Assembly: GCF_900129855.1 (NCBI RefSeq)
Contig: NZ_LT670819.1
Location: 1 to 64,000, forward strand
Length of the DNA: 64,000 nt
Source: Streptomyces sp. 3214.6
Lineage (GTDB): Bacteria > Actinomycetota > Actinomycetes > Streptomycetales > Streptomycetaceae
Direction of reading: 5' to 3'
Position numbers and translations under genes: made by a program. The first letter of the stretch is position 1. Each line of letters starts with the position of its first letter. Positions 8,500 to 17,251 of the stretch are shown in pieces. A model generated the notes under the pieces. The model worked only from the letters and a program-made list of their open reading frames with translations, had not been told where the DNA came from and did not search any database.

Positions 8500-9183
8500 T
8501 CAGGCGTCGTGGTCGGCTTCGGGGTGCGTGAACCGCACGGGCTTGCCCAGGGACCGGGCGTAGGTGATTTCGGCTCGGGTGCTGTCTCCGATGTAGTCGC
8601 CGACTACGAGCACCTCATCAGCGAGCCGGATCTTCGCTCGGTGCAGATCGTCGAGTCGAACCTTCAGCGCCTCAGCCTCGACAGGATCGGACCAGAGTTC
8701 GTGCGGCGACTTCATGTCACAGCCCGGTTTGACGACAATCTTTCCGGCTTTGGTCTCCCGCAGATCAGCGTAGGTCATCTCGGTCATGAAGCGGGTGGAG
8801 CCGCAGATCACGACGATGCGCGGGAGGCTCAGCTGCTTCTTCGCGTCGGCGATCCTGTCCTCGCGGGTGAGCAGTTGCGGGTATGCCACTGGTTCCTCGC
8901 CAGCGTGGTGCAGGCGCCGGTCCAGCTCGGCGTCGAGGGTGTCGTCGGTGTCGATGAGGAAACCGGGCTTGAGGAACTCTTCGACGCTCTGCCCGCGCCG
9001 CGCGGCGATCTCCTGGAGCAGGGCGTTCTTGAGCTCCCCGTCGTGGGCCCTCTGGGCTGCGGCCTGCCGGATGTAGTCGTCGATCGGGATGCCGTGCTGG
9101 GCGGCTTGCTCGGTGAGGGCCGCGTACTCGTCTGCGGAGAAGGTCACTGTGATCGTGGTGCCGAAGGAGTTCATGGCCGCCAT
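8500..9183 (-). CDS. RHH-like domain fused to nucleoside deoxyribosyltransferase-like domain
   Basis: This 227-residue protein has GGGAGA before its ATG. Residues 6-45 (TITVTFSADEYAALTEQAAQHGIPIDDYIRQAA) look like a ribbon-helix-helix DNA-binding unit. After a linker, residues from about 125 form a Rossmann-like fold: RIVVICGSTRF, then ADEVLVVGDYIGDSTRAEI-YARSLGKPVRF. That C-terminal signature, with a conserved acidic residue before a helix and a terminal strand, is typical of nucleoside 2-deoxyribosyltransferase/DUF4406-type enzymes. These act on nucleotides and are common in phages and mobile DNA. The pairing of a DNA-binding and a nucleotide-handling domain is unusual. The gene ends a minus-strand run that begins at 12358. 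Confidence 0.7.
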   Translation of the reverse strand: MAAMNSFGTTITVTFSADEYAALTEQAAQHGIPIDDYIRQAAAQRAHDGELKNALLQEIAARRGQSVEEFLKPGFLIDTDDTLDAELDRRLHHAGEEPVAYPQLLTREDRIADAKKQLSLPRIVVICGSTRFMTEMTYADLRETKAGKIVVKPGCDMKSPHELWSDPVEAEALKVRLDDLHRAKIRLADEVLVVGDYIGDSTRAEITYARSLGKPVRFTHPEADHDA

Positions 9184-9347
9184 GGTTCTCCCGCCGGTGC
9201 CCTTTTGTGAAAACTCGGCCCCTTCAGCCCTTCCGGCCCTCCGGCGTCTGAGGCAGCAAGCCCGTGACCAAGTGGTTTCCGGTCCGGGCTTGCAGCGGCA
9301 GTGCGGTGTTCAGGGGCGGCCGCAGGCGGCCTGCTGGCCGTGATGGT

Positions 9348-9899
9348 TCAGCGCAGGGCTGCGGCGATGCGGGATCGGAGTTGAGGGTCGGTGATCTGGT
9401 CGAGGTTGCGCCAGGCGGCGTCGGAGACCTCTTCGGTCTGGAGTTGGCCGATGTCAGCGGTGGTGCGGAAGAGGAACCGGAAGTCGAAGTGCTGGTGGGC
9501 GGGTTCATCCTTGGCGGGGTTGGCGTCGATGGGGTGGATGTCGATGTGGAGTGGGGTCTCGCCGTGCGGAGTAACCACGTGGGGCGGGATGCCGGTCTCC
9601 TCGGCGAGTTCGCGGCCAGCGGCCTGCAGGAGCGTCTGGTCGGAGGGCTCCAGATGGCCACCAGGCAAGAGCCATTTCTGGGCCGCGTTGTGGAGAATGT
9701 GCAGGATGCGGCCGTCGGGGTCGACGAGGATCGCGCCGGCGGTGACGTGGCCGGGCAGCGTCTTGCGGCTGGTGAGGTCGTCGCCGTCTTCGATCAGGCC
9801 AAGAACGACGCCGAGCTCGCCCTTGTCCTCGGGGTGCTGATCCAGGTAGGCGGCGATGGTGGTGCGGATGTGGTCTGCCGTGATGGGCATGGTGATCAC
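9348..9899 (-). CDS. Nudix hydrolase
   Basis: This 183-residue protein contains a Nudix box near residues 80-105 (GGHLEPSD, then RELAEETGI). The spacing is one residue longer than the classical G-x5-E-x7-REUxEExGU, and Asp replaces the first Glu, but the catalytic REUxEE core is intact. Nudix enzymes hydrolyse nucleoside diphosphates linked to another group, so it may clear a damaged nucleotide or trim an activated intermediate. Its ATG overlaps the stop of the upstream SAH-hydrolase-like gene (ATGA, 9896-9899), so the two are co-translated. A 60-residue N-terminal extension (HIRTTIAAYLDQHPEDK) precedes the fold. Confidence 0.9.
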   Translation of the reverse strand: MITMPITADHIRTTIAAYLDQHPEDKGELGVVLGLIEDGDDLTSRKTLPGHVTAGAILVDPDGRILHILHNAAQKWLLPGGHLEPSDQTLLQAAGRELAEETGIPPHVVTPHGETPLHIDIHPIDANPAKDEPAHQHFDFRFLFRTTADIGQLQTEEVSDAAWRNLDQITDPQLRSRIAAALR

Positions 9900-11017
9900 C
9901 TGTTGAAGTAGGAGAGCCAGGTCGCCGCGATGGCTTCGCGGTCGGGTGCGGGGACCTCATGGATGCCGGGGGCGAGGTCTTCGCGGGTGAGCATCCTGAT
10001 CGCGGCGAGGATCTCGGCCTGGACCAGGAAGATGAACGGCCCAACGCTGGCGCCGTGGATGAAGTTGACGGCATTGCCACCGTTCGCCAGATAGAAGTAG
10101 TGGCCGGTGGTCCGGTAGCGGGTGACGTGGTCGCCGACGATCGTGCGGGTGTAGACGGCCGGGAGCCCTGCGAGGTCGAGTTCGTCCTCGCTGGAGGTGA
10201 CGGTGGCGACGTAGGCGCCGTTGCGCAGGTGGGAGAAGTCCTCGCCGCGCAGGGATATCGCACCGGTCGCGCAGAGCACGAGGCCGGCGCCGGTGAGGGC
10301 GGTCTCGCGGTCGCGGGCGACGGTGAAGCCCTGGGACAGGGCCTGGGTGCGGCGGACCGGGTTGATATCGAAGACGGTGACCTGCACTCCCTTAGCCTGC
10401 AGAAGCCGGGCGATCGAGGAGCCGAGCTTCCCGAAGCCGATCACAAGGGCCGGGCGGCCGTGGAGAATGTCGCCGCGACCGCGCATGACGGCCTCGGTAG
10501 AAAAGACCACGGACTGGCCGACGAGGAAGTCCTCGGGGTCCTTCAGCGGGGACCGGGCGACGGAGATGACGGGGCAGGGCAGTTTGTCGAGGTCCGCATA
10601 GCGGCGGTGCCCGTTCTCGGTGTCCTCGATCACCCCGGCGATCCGGCCGGTGAACCGGCTGTGGACCTCGGCGAGGGTGGGGGCGAAGTAGCCGCCGACG
10701 TCCAGCAGGCAGACCGTCTCGCCCGCGGCCCTCGACTCGAGATAGTCCAGGGCGTCATCGGGCTCGGTGAACATCTCGCGGGTGAGGGTGTCGACGGGGA
10801 CGGTCTGCTCGACCTCGCGCTTCGCGGCCGGGTGGATGGACTTCGGCTTGGGCAGCACCGCGGTGAGCCGGGTCATCGCGGCGACGGCCTGGACGAACGC
10901 GGACCGCTCCGGCAGCAGGTGCGTGACCAGGAACGAGGCGGTCTGCTCATCTGGGACGAACTGGGTGGCGATCCGGGCGAAGTAGGCGTCCAGCCGGGCG
11001 CGTTCGAAGGTTTCCAT
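9896..11017 (-). CDS. S-adenosylhomocysteine-hydrolase-like NAD-binding protein
   Basis: This 373-residue protein has a central Rossmann fold with the glycine motif VIGFGKLGSSIARLL and a following acidic strand end (VTVFDINP). The arrangement and the flanking LLDVGGYFAP and GNAVNFIHG segments resemble S-adenosylhomocysteine hydrolases, but it is about 100 residues shorter than those enzymes. It is therefore probably a specialised relative rather than the housekeeping ahcY. The C-terminal NGGNAVNFIHG mimics the NAD-binding tail of that family. A good site (GAGAGGGA) precedes the ATG. It sits in the same operon as a Nudix enzyme and a histidine-kinase-like ATPase. Confidence 0.75.
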   Translation of the reverse strand: METFERARLDAYFARIATQFVPDEQTASFLVTHLLPERSAFVQAVAAMTRLTAVLPKPKSIHPAAKREVEQTVPVDTLTREMFTEPDDALDYLESRAAGETVCLLDVGGYFAPTLAEVHSRFTGRIAGVIEDTENGHRRYADLDKLPCPVISVARSPLKDPEDFLVGQSVVFSTEAVMRGRGDILHGRPALVIGFGKLGSSIARLLQAKGVQVTVFDINPVRRTQALSQGFTVARDRETALTGAGLVLCATGAISLRGEDFSHLRNGAYVATVTSSEDELDLAGLPAVYTRTIVGDHVTRYRTTGHYFYLANGGNAVNFIHGASVGPFIFLVQAEILAAIRMLTREDLAPGIHEVPAPDREAIAATWLSYFNR

Positions 11018-11070
11018 GGCAGTTCCCTCTCATCCGTTCAGTCCGGGGGCCGTGCGGGAAGATCCACGGT

Positions 11071-11529
11071 TCAGCGGGTGCGGGCGCGTCCGAACAGCAG
11101 CCGGTCGGCCGTAAGAGCGGCATCCAGGTAGCTGTCGAGCCGGGCGGCGTCGGCGCTCTGCGGCAGCGGGTCCAGTCCGAGCAGGAGGACGGCCTCGCCG
11201 TTGCGGGCGACCAGCTCGGTCCAGGACCTGCGGGCGGGCAGCCGCAGCCTGCGGGAGGCGCCGGGGAGGTGCATCAGCACCTGGTCGCCGACGATCTGCA
11301 GACACCGGTCGAGCTCCGGGACGACCTCCCGATGGCCGGTCAGGGAGCCGAGGCTGTCCGACAGCCGCCGCATCCGGGCCTCGACGGTGTCGCCGGTCAG
11401 GGCCGGGGTGTGGGCGATCAGGATGTGCGCGACCTCGCGGCCGTCCGGGCCGGTGCCCGGCCAGGTCCAGGACGCGAGCGAGACCAGCAGCCGCAGTTCC
11501 GGCCCCTGTGGGGTGAGAGTGACGGTCAT
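11071..11529 (-). CDS. hypothetical protein in ATPase/SAH-hydrolase-like operon
   Basis: This 152-residue protein overlaps the stop of the upstream ATPase gene by ATGA (11526-11529). It starts with strands (TVTLTPQGPELRLLVSLASW), then a Leu-rich helix (RMRRLSDSLGSL) and a positively charged C-terminus. I recognise no catalytic motif. Its fixed place between the HATPase and the SAH-hydrolase-like gene suggests an accessory role in the same pathway. Confidence 0.75.
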   Translation of the reverse strand: MTVTLTPQGPELRLLVSLASWTWPGTGPDGREVAHILIAHTPALTGDTVEARMRRLSDSLGSLTGHREVVPELDRCLQIVGDQVLMHLPGASRRLRLPARRSWTELVARNGEAVLLLGLDPLPQSADAARLDSYLDAALTADRLLFGRARTR

Positions 11530-11939
11530 GACGACGTCCCTCCCGTGGCCTTGAAGCAGGACCAGACGATCTTCCCGAACGGGGTGCGGTCCTGAACGCC
11601 CCAGCCGTCGGCGAGCACACTGACCAGCGTCAGGCCGCGCCCGGACAGGTCCGTGTCGGCAGCCTGGCGAGCCGCCGGGTGCTGGCGGCGGCTGTCGTGC
11701 ACTTCCAGGCGCACTTCGTCCTCGTCGGCATCCAGCTTGACCAGGAAACCGTGGCCGGCGACGGTCCCGTGGACCAGGGCATTGGTGGCGAGCTCGGAGA
11801 CGCAGACCCGGATGTCCTCAGCGCGGTCTTGAAAGCCCCAGTTGCCCAACGCGTCCGTCGTGAACTTTCGTGCCTGGCCGATGGATTCGGGCCGGGCGTC
11901 GAAGAACCGCTGGATCGTCTCGGTCATCGTCGCCCTCAT
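11526..11939 (-). CDS. anti-sigma-factor-type HATPase
   Basis: This 137-residue protein has the RsbW/SpoIIAB-like ATP-binding fold. Visible are the N box (CVSELATNALVHG), the D box (VRLEVHDSR) and the G box region (SGRGLTLVSVLADGWG). Proteins of this size in Streptomyces act as serine kinases or anti-sigma factors, or as partners of XRE regulators. The ATGA overlaps at both ends (11936-11939 and 11526-11529) tie it to the resolvase-like gene upstream and the hypothetical gene downstream. The divergent XRE regulator at 12514 is a plausible functional partner, by context only. Confidence 0.88.
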   Translation of the reverse strand: MRATMTETIQRFFDARPESIGQARKFTTDALGNWGFQDRAEDIRVCVSELATNALVHGTVAGHGFLVKLDADEDEVRLEVHDSRRQHPAARQAADTDLSGRGLTLVSVLADGWGVQDRTPFGKIVWSCFKATGGTSS

Positions 11940-12358
11940 GACTCGGAGTCCAGGACGCGGGTGGTTCCCGGACTGCGGCGTCGGACGGGGCCGCCGCGGG
12001 AGATGGGCGGATGTGCGGTGCGGCGGACCAGCAGCAGCCGGGAGCCGGCCGCCTCGATCCGGCGCCCGCGCTCAGCAGCTATGGCCTTCGGCCCCAGGTG
12101 CGACATGGCCGGGGCGATCACGCCATATATGTCCGGCAGGGCCAGCACGTCCAACAGCCCGGTGAACGCCGCGGAGTCGGGCCCGGGACTCACGTCGCGG
12201 TCAGTGAAGACGCCGGACAGCTGCAGTTCGTGGATGCGGCAGTACTCGGCGAGCGAGGCGGTCAGCGCCGCCTGCCGGGCCGTAGACACCTTCACCAGCC
12301 GCAGGAAGCCGTAGACAACCGGGCCGCTGACCAGGCGATGCTCCGTGAGGGGTTCCAT
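11936..12358 (-). CDS. resolvase-N-terminal-like protein
   Basis: I start at the ATG at 12358; a frame 25 codons longer would run into the divergent promoter region. The 140-residue product resembles the catalytic domain fold of serine resolvases: a first strand VYGFLRLVKVS, a helix with an LxEYCRIHEL pattern, FTDRDVSPGPDS, then LLDVLALPDIYGVIAPAMSHLG. The Ser nucleophile and the arginines of active resolvases are not all clear, and no DNA-binding tail follows. It is therefore probably a domesticated regulator-like variant rather than an active recombinase. It is the first gene of a minus-strand operon that reads into the HATPase. Confidence 0.65.
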   Translation of the reverse strand: MEPLTEHRLVSGPVVYGFLRLVKVSTARQAALTASLAEYCRIHELQLSGVFTDRDVSPGPDSAAFTGLLDVLALPDIYGVIAPAMSHLGPKAIAAERGRRIEAAGSRLLLVRRTAHPPISRGGPVRRRSPGTTRVLDSES

Positions 12359-12439
12359 ACTGAAGACCGTCCAAAAGGCTCGGCAAGTGATGACCCCTTG
12401 AGCGTGGTCGATGCCCAACTCCCGGCCAATCACCGCCTG

Positions 12440-12461
12440 TTCTACTTCCGTTCCACTTCCG
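12440..12461. promoter_or_regulatory. tandem 11-bp repeat in divergent regulatory region
   Basis: Two adjacent copies of TTC[TC]ACTTCCG (12440-12450 and 12451-12461) differ at a single base. The repeat period is one helical turn. The pair lies between the minus-strand operon starting at 12358 and the XRE gene starting at 12514, a natural binding site for that regulator controlling both operons. Confidence 0.5.
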
Positions 12462-12513
12462 TCTCGCCGACAGCACGGACCGTGCTTCGATGACCGGTGG
12501 AAGGGAGCGACGC

Positions 12514-13614
12514 GTGGCGACCGTGCACCATTGGACCGGCCTGGAGGCCAAGGCCCTGCGGCTCGCCCTGCGACTGAGCGTGCGGGCCTTCGCCCAGCAA
12601 CTCGGCCTGGCCGTTGCGACCGTCTCCAAGTGGGAGTCCAAACTCGCGGCCACCGAGCCCAGACCCGACACCCAGGCCATCCTCGACACCGCGCTCGGCC
12701 GCGCGGACGCCGCCGTCCACCTGCGCTTCGAAACGCTCCTGTCCGAAATGACCAGCGCCACGACCACCGCCCGGCGCCGCGTCACCACCTCCGGGCCCCG
12801 GGCCTGGGAATACGAGTCCTGGGCCGACGACTTGGACCGCGTCGTCGTCGCCCTGTCCCGGCAGAACTTCCCCTTCGCCGACAGCCTCCTGACCCGGTGG
12901 CTCGGCCGGTTCAAGGCACCCGAGCTGGACGAGAAGGGTCTGTATCTCTTCGCCCGCTCGACCGCCTTGCTCGGCGACCTCAAGCGCGACCAGGGCGTCG
13001 TCCTCGGCCCGCTCTCCGCCCAGCACTCCTATGCCGGCGCCCGCTCCGTCTTCACCCAGCTCGACATCCCCCGCCGCGTCGCCCAGCTCGACCTGTCCCT
13101 GGCCGTGGTCACCGAGATGTCCGGGAAGCTGGAGATCGCGGCCCGCAATTACGAGACCCTCGCCGTCGATGACCGGCTTTCGCGCCGTGACCGCGCAAGG
13201 GCCCGGCTGTGGGTGGGGACCGCGCTGAGCAAGGACGGCAACCACGACTATGCGACCCGCGTCATGCAGGCCGCGACCCGCGACTTCGAAGACCTCCAGG
13301 AACCCGACGACTGGTCGGTGGCCCATCAGAAACTCGCCCTCGCCCGACGCGGCGCCGGCGATCTCACCCAGGCCCTGCACTTCATCGGCATCGCCCGCAA
13401 CAGCGGGACCACCGAATCACCGATGCAACGCGTGCGACTGGACACCGCTCATGGCCACATCCTGCTCTCGGACGCAGCGACCCGGGATGATGGACTCCTC
13501 GTCCTCGACCAGGCCGCCAGGACAGCCGCGCAGTACGGACTCGTGCACCAACTGCGCAGTATCGAGGGCATCAAGGCCATGAGCGAGGGGCCGACCGGCC
13601 CCCGGCAACGGTGA
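12514..13614 (+). CDS. XRE-family regulator with TPR-like sensor domain
   Basis: I prefer the GTG at 12514, which has GGAAGGGAG seven bases upstream, over the ATG at 12490. The 366-residue protein has an N-terminal Cro/CI HTH (LRLALRLSVRAFAQQLGLAVATVSKWES) and then about 280 residues of alpha-helical, TPR-like repeats ending IKAMSEG. This is a typical Streptomyces XRE regulator architecture, often paired with an RsbW-like ATPase; such an ATPase is encoded divergently here at 11526. It probably binds the tandem repeats at 12440-12461. The ydcF-type gene follows directly, so it is the first gene of a three-gene operon. Confidence 0.85.
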   Translation: MATVHHWTGLEAKALRLALRLSVRAFAQQLGLAVATVSKWESKLAATEPRPDTQAILDTALGRADAAVHLRFETLLSEMTSATTTARRRVTTSGPRAWEYESWADDLDRVVVALSRQNFPFADSLLTRWLGRFKAPELDEKGLYLFARSTALLGDLKRDQGVVLGPLSAQHSYAGARSVFTQLDIPRRVAQLDLSLAVVTEMSGKLEIAARNYETLAVDDRLSRRDRARARLWVGTALSKDGNHDYATRVMQAATRDFEDLQEPDDWSVAHQKLALARRGAGDLTQALHFIGIARNSGTTESPMQRVRLDTAHGHILLSDAATRDDGLLVLDQAARTAAQYGLVHQLRSIEGIKAMSEGPTGPRQR

Positions 13615-13631
13615 CCAGGGAGAACACAGAC

Positions 13632-14297
13632 GTGGGCGACAACCAGCAGACCATCACCGAGGACCAGTGGCGCCAGGCCAAGCTGATCTGGGACTACCAC
13701 CAGATGAGCCACGAGCTGCGGCCCGTCGATGTGGCGATCGGGCTGGGCAGTCACGACCTCGGCGTGGCCGCCCATGCCGCCGAGCTGTATCGCTCCGGGC
13801 TCTTCCCGACCCTGGTCTTCACCGGCGGCAACAGTCCCACCACCGCCAAGGTCTTCCCGCGCGGGGAGGCCGTGCACTTCCGCGAGCACGCCATCGGCCT
13901 CGGCGTCCCCGCCGAGGCGATTCTGCTGGAGCCGAACGCGTCCAACACCGGGCAGAACATCACGCTCTCGCGTGAGGTCCTCGCCGCCGCCGGGATCCGG
14001 CCGAAGACCGTGCTGCTGGTCTCCAAGCCCTATATGGAAAGGCGCTCGTTCGCGACCGCCCGCAAGCTGTGGCCCGACGTCGAGATCCTGTGCGCGTCGG
14101 AGCCGCTGGAGTTCGACGACTACCTGAAGTCCATCGGCGACGAGAAGCTCGTCCTGGACATGCTCGTCGGCGACCTCCAGCGGGTCATCGAGTATCCGAA
14201 GCTCGGATTCGCCATCGAGCAGGAGGTCCCGGAGGACGTGCATGCCGCGTACGAATCCCTCATCCGCGACGGCTTCACCAGCCGACTCATCTCGTGA
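13632..14297 (+). CDS. YdcF/DUF218 family protein
   Basis: This is a YdcF-fold protein of 221 residues from the GTG at 13632, which has AGGGAGA eight bases upstream. An alternative GTG at 13611 overlaps the XRE stop (GTGA). Family marks are VDVAIGLGSHDLGVA, TLVFTGGNSP, the NTGQNITLSREVL segment and KTVLLVSKPYMERRSFATA. YdcF relatives bind S-adenosylmethionine or act in envelope metabolism, and no activity is firmly known. That ligand would fit with the SAH-hydrolase-like gene in the divergent operon. It overlaps the following WbqC-like gene by 56 bp. Confidence 0.88.
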   Translation: MGDNQQTITEDQWRQAKLIWDYHQMSHELRPVDVAIGLGSHDLGVAAHAAELYRSGLFPTLVFTGGNSPTTAKVFPRGEAVHFREHAIGLGVPAEAILLEPNASNTGQNITLSREVLAAAGIRPKTVLLVSKPYMERRSFATARKLWPDVEILCASEPLEFDDYLKSIGDEKLVLDMLVGDLQRVIEYPKLGFAIEQEVPEDVHAAYESLIRDGFTSRLIS

Positions 14298-15033
14298 CCT
14301 GCCCCAGCCGGGCGGACTGTGCGCGATCCACCAGCCGAACTTCCTGGCCCGGCTGACCACGCTGGCCAAGCTGTTCGCGGCAGACTACTGGATCGTCCTG
14401 GACGACGTGCAGTTCACCCGCCGCGACTACCAGCACCGAGCCCGCCTCGCGGACCTCGACGACCCCGCCGGTCAGCAATGGCTCACCATCCCCACCCGCC
14501 TGCCGAACGGTCGGCCCACCCTCATCCGCGACGCCGTGCTCGACGACCCCGGCCGGGCCCGCCGCAGGACCGCGGGGATGCTGCAGCAGCACTATGGGGC
14601 CAGCCCTCACTGGCCCGCCCTCGCCGAGGCCCTGGCCCCGGTGCTGGACTCCTTCACCACCGGACGGACCGCAACGGTCGCCGAGACCTCCACCCGCGTC
14701 CTGCTGGACCTGCTCGGCTGGCGGGGCCAGATCCTCACCAGCAGCCGCCTGCCCTCCCGTCCGGGCCGATCGGCCCGGCTCGCCGACCTGGCCGCCGCGG
14801 CCGGCGCCCGCACCTATCTGTGCGGGACCGGCGGCATGACCTATCTCGACCCCGCCCCGTTCACCGCCCAGAACATCGCCGTGGCTCCGTTCCGGCCGCC
14901 GACTGCTGGCATCTGGTCCTTCGGCCGCCGCCTCAGTGCCCTGTGGGCTCTCGCAAAACTCGGCCCGGACACCGTGGCCGACCGACTCCAGACCCTCGCC
15001 GCCGACCACACGGCCCCGCAACCCGCCGTCTGA
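14242..15033 (+). CDS. WbqC-like family protein
   Basis: The ATG at 14242 has GGAGGA six bases upstream, so the first 18 or so codons overlap the end of the ydcF-type gene. The body begins with CAIHQPNFLARLTTLAKLFAADYWIVLDDVQF, the hallmark of the WbqC family (His-Gln-Pro-Asn-Phe and Asp-Asp-Val-Gln). The end of the domain, YLCGTGGMTYLDPAPF, is intact too. WbqC proteins are found in polysaccharide and secondary-metabolite clusters and are suspected transferases, but the reaction is unknown. A terminator hairpin follows nine bases after the stop. Confidence 0.88.
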   Translation: MPRTNPSSATASPADSSRDLPQPGGLCAIHQPNFLARLTTLAKLFAADYWIVLDDVQFTRRDYQHRARLADLDDPAGQQWLTIPTRLPNGRPTLIRDAVLDDPGRARRRTAGMLQQHYGASPHWPALAEALAPVLDSFTTGRTATVAETSTRVLLDLLGWRGQILTSSRLPSRPGRSARLADLAAAAGARTYLCGTGGMTYLDPAPFTAQNIAVAPFRPPTAGIWSFGRRLSALWALAKLGPDTVADRLQTLAADHTAPQPAV

Positions 15034-15041
15034 CCGCGGCT

Positions 15042-15068
15042 GTCCCCCCTCCGCGAGGAGGAGGGGAC
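15042..15068 (+). terminator. terminator hairpin after the XRE-ydcF-wbqC operon
   Basis: A GC-rich stem of 11 base pairs with one bulged base and a GCGA tetraloop (GTCCCC...GGGGAC at its ends) begins nine bases after the wbqC stop codon. Confidence 0.7.
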
Positions 15069-15146
15069 GTACCACTGAACGCCCCCAGTCACGTACGACT
15101 CCGCCGTGCACCATCGCGTACGGGACGCACCTCTGTCACATGCCCT

Positions 15147-15170
15147 CTTGGCTCCGGGCCGGGAGCCAAG
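15147..15170. terminator. perfect 9-bp hairpin, terminator-like
   Basis: CTTGGCTCC and GGAGCCAAG pair perfectly around a six-base loop. It may be a second terminator for the operon ending at 15033. No transcript orientation can be assigned. Confidence 0.45.
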
Positions 15171-15760
15171 GCAGGCCCGCACGCGGGTGCGGCGTCTCGG
15201 ACAACAGGCAGCCAGAGATTCCGCTTAGGTCCGTTCGCGGAGTCGCAGAGCCATGTCGGCCTCCCGCGCGGTGGCCGCCAGCCCGGCGGCTGGCGCGGCG
15301 ACGCTCTCACTCGTGTGACGAACGCCACACCGCCTCCGGCACGTCCGAAGAGACCGCTGAGCATGGGGCGGGGCGGCCGGATGCGGAACCGTGCACCCCT
15401 CCTCACCAGGGCTTCGGCTGCTTCGCTCCGTCCGTGACGGTGGAGGAGCCCTGCCGGAGTGCCCTCCGTTGGGCGACGAGCGGCTGGCACGAACCGCCAG
15501 AGAAGGCCCCTCCCCGCACGGAGCTCCTGCCGGGTGGGCAGCCGACACCCCGGCGTCTGCTCACTGCGCAAGGCGCCAGGAGAGCACCAAGGAGAGTCCC
15601 TCCGAATACCCGTGCCTAGGGGCCTTGGGCTGCACCTCGCCCGGTGGGACACGCCACCGCGGAACAGGCCAGCCGCACCTGGGATCAATCTCGTTGGGAA
15701 TTCTGACGCCTACCTCTGCGCGTTCGTGTCCCGTCGTTCCGGCCCGCGCAACCACATATT
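15171..15760. other. 590-bp stretch with no supported gene
   Basis: Frames on both strands are open because of high GC, but none gives a recognisable product or has a convincing ribosome binding site. One minus-strand frame ends, near 15,225, with a sequence that looks like a normal protein C-terminus (ATAREADMALRLRERT), so it may be a gene remnant. The stretch leads directly into the large inverted repeat. Confidence 0.45.
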
Positions 15761-15921
15761 CCTGTGTGGAGTTCAGGGTGGGGTGGTTCGGCTTCGGGGG
15801 CGTCCCTGTTCGCTTCGGAGACACGGCCCTCGGCTTCGGCAGCGTACCCGTTCGCTTCGGGAGCACTCTGCCGGGCTTCGAGGCCAGCCGGTCTCGCGGG
15901 GCAGGTCTCGGTCTCGATCTC

Positions 15922-16107
15922 GGTCTCGCGGACACAGGTTTTGGTCTCGCCTAGGTCTCGCGAGGAGGTCTCAACGACACAGGTCTCGTGTTCAACGGCT
16001 GCTGTCGCGACACGACGATGTCGTCCGTGTCGCCGGCGACGCCTTGTCCGCGGACATCCGGGGGACGGATCCGGGTGTCCGCCCGGATGTCCGACGGGTT
16101 ATCCGCC
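15922..16107 (+). repeat. left copy of 186-bp identical inverted-repeat block
   Basis: This block is identical over all 186 bases to the reverse complement of 17066-17251. It spans the GGTCTCG, TGTCG and TGTCCG word families. Perfect identity beside diverged flanks suggests gene conversion between arms or selection on the sequence. Confidence 0.9.
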
Positions 16108-16331
16108 GTGTCCGACGGGTTGTCCGCCCTCCCCTGCGGACAGCCGCCGCGCCTTGCACCCTCGCTGTGACACGGGCACGGCGACCTGTCACGGTTCGTG
16201 TCACGCCGTCACGGCGGACCGGGACGGACCGGAGTGGGAACCGTCCCCAGCGGACCGGGGACGGACCGGGCTGGGGACCGGAGTGGGGACCATGTGGGGA
16301 ACCATCCCCACCCGGTCCCCAGCGCCCGAGG

Positions 16332-16408
16332 GGGACCACGCTCGGTGAGCGTGAACGCCGTCAACTGGTGAGCGTGAACCGAGCTCACCGCACCGGTTCA
16401 CGCTCACC
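16332..16408 (+). repeat. left copy of 77-bp inner block with internal hairpin
   Basis: Identical to the reverse complement of 16766-16842. Within it GGTGAGCGTGAACC and GGTTCACGCTCACC face each other across about 14 bases, so each copy can itself fold into a 14-bp hairpin. A third GTGAGCGTGAAC copy precedes them. Confidence 0.9.
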
Positions 16409-16765
16409 GACAACCGGGGTAGTTCCAGTCACCGCGCGGGCGGCATCGCCGCCGTACTACCGCACGCCGTGACGCACGTACAGCGCATGTACGGGTGCAT
16501 TGCCGAGGTGCACGTACGGCGCCTGTACGGCGCACGTACGGCCCCGGCGAGGGAACGGACGAACTGCGGAGAACCCAGTTCCCGCATGGGTGGGAAGCAC
16601 TTCGTAGATCACGTTCAGCTGCATCCGGTACGGCCGTACGTGCGCCGTACGGTACGACCGGTTCGGTCGTACCTCGGGGTTCTCGTACGGGTGCCGTACG
16701 AGCACGGTACGGACGTCGTAAGCGCACCCGTACCGGTTCGGATTACCGCTTCCTGATTGCCGGTT

Positions 16766-16842
16766 GGTGAGCGTGAACCGGTGCGGTGAGCTCGGTTCAC
16801 GCTCACCAGTTGACGGCGTTCACGCTCACCGAGCGTGGTCCC
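16766..16842 (-). repeat. right copy of 77-bp inner block with internal hairpin
   Basis: Exact reverse complement of 16332-16408, carrying the same internal 14-bp hairpin. Confidence 0.9.
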
Positions 16843-17065
16843 GCTCGGGCGCTAGAGGCCGCGCGGGGCGGTACCCAATCCGTCCCCACCCCGGTCCGGC
16901 CCTGGTCCGCTGGGGACCGTCCCCACTTCGGTCCCCAGCCGGTCCGTCCCAGTTCCCCACCCGGCCCGCCGGAGACCGTCCCGGTCCGCGTTGTGGTCCG
17001 TCCCGGGTTCGCCGTGACGGCGTGACACGAACCGTGCCAGGTCGCCGGGCCCGTGTCACAGCGAG

Positions 17066-17251
17066 GGCGGATAACCCGTCGGACATCCGGGCGGACACCC
17101 GGATCCGTCCCCCGGATGTCCGCGGACAAGGCGTCGCCGGCGACACGGACGACATCGTCGTGTCGCGACAGCAGCCGTTGAACACGAGACCTGTGTCGTT
17201 GAGACCTCCTCGCGAGACCTAGGCGAGACCAAAACCTGTGTCCGCGAGACC
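17066..17251 (-). repeat. right copy of 186-bp identical inverted-repeat block
   Basis: Exact reverse complement of 15922-16107, comparing base by base. Confidence 0.9.

Noticed and set aside
9959..11131. 390-residue plus-strand frame opposite the SAH-hydrolase-like gene
   Set aside because: Gly/Asp/Val-rich composition typical of antisense frames; the minus-strand product has clear motifs.
15391..16472. Overlapping plus-strand frames of 187-337 codons across the left arm of the inverted repeat
   Set aside because: They translate the repeat words and are mirrored by similar frames on the other strand in the right arm; no start signal or domain.
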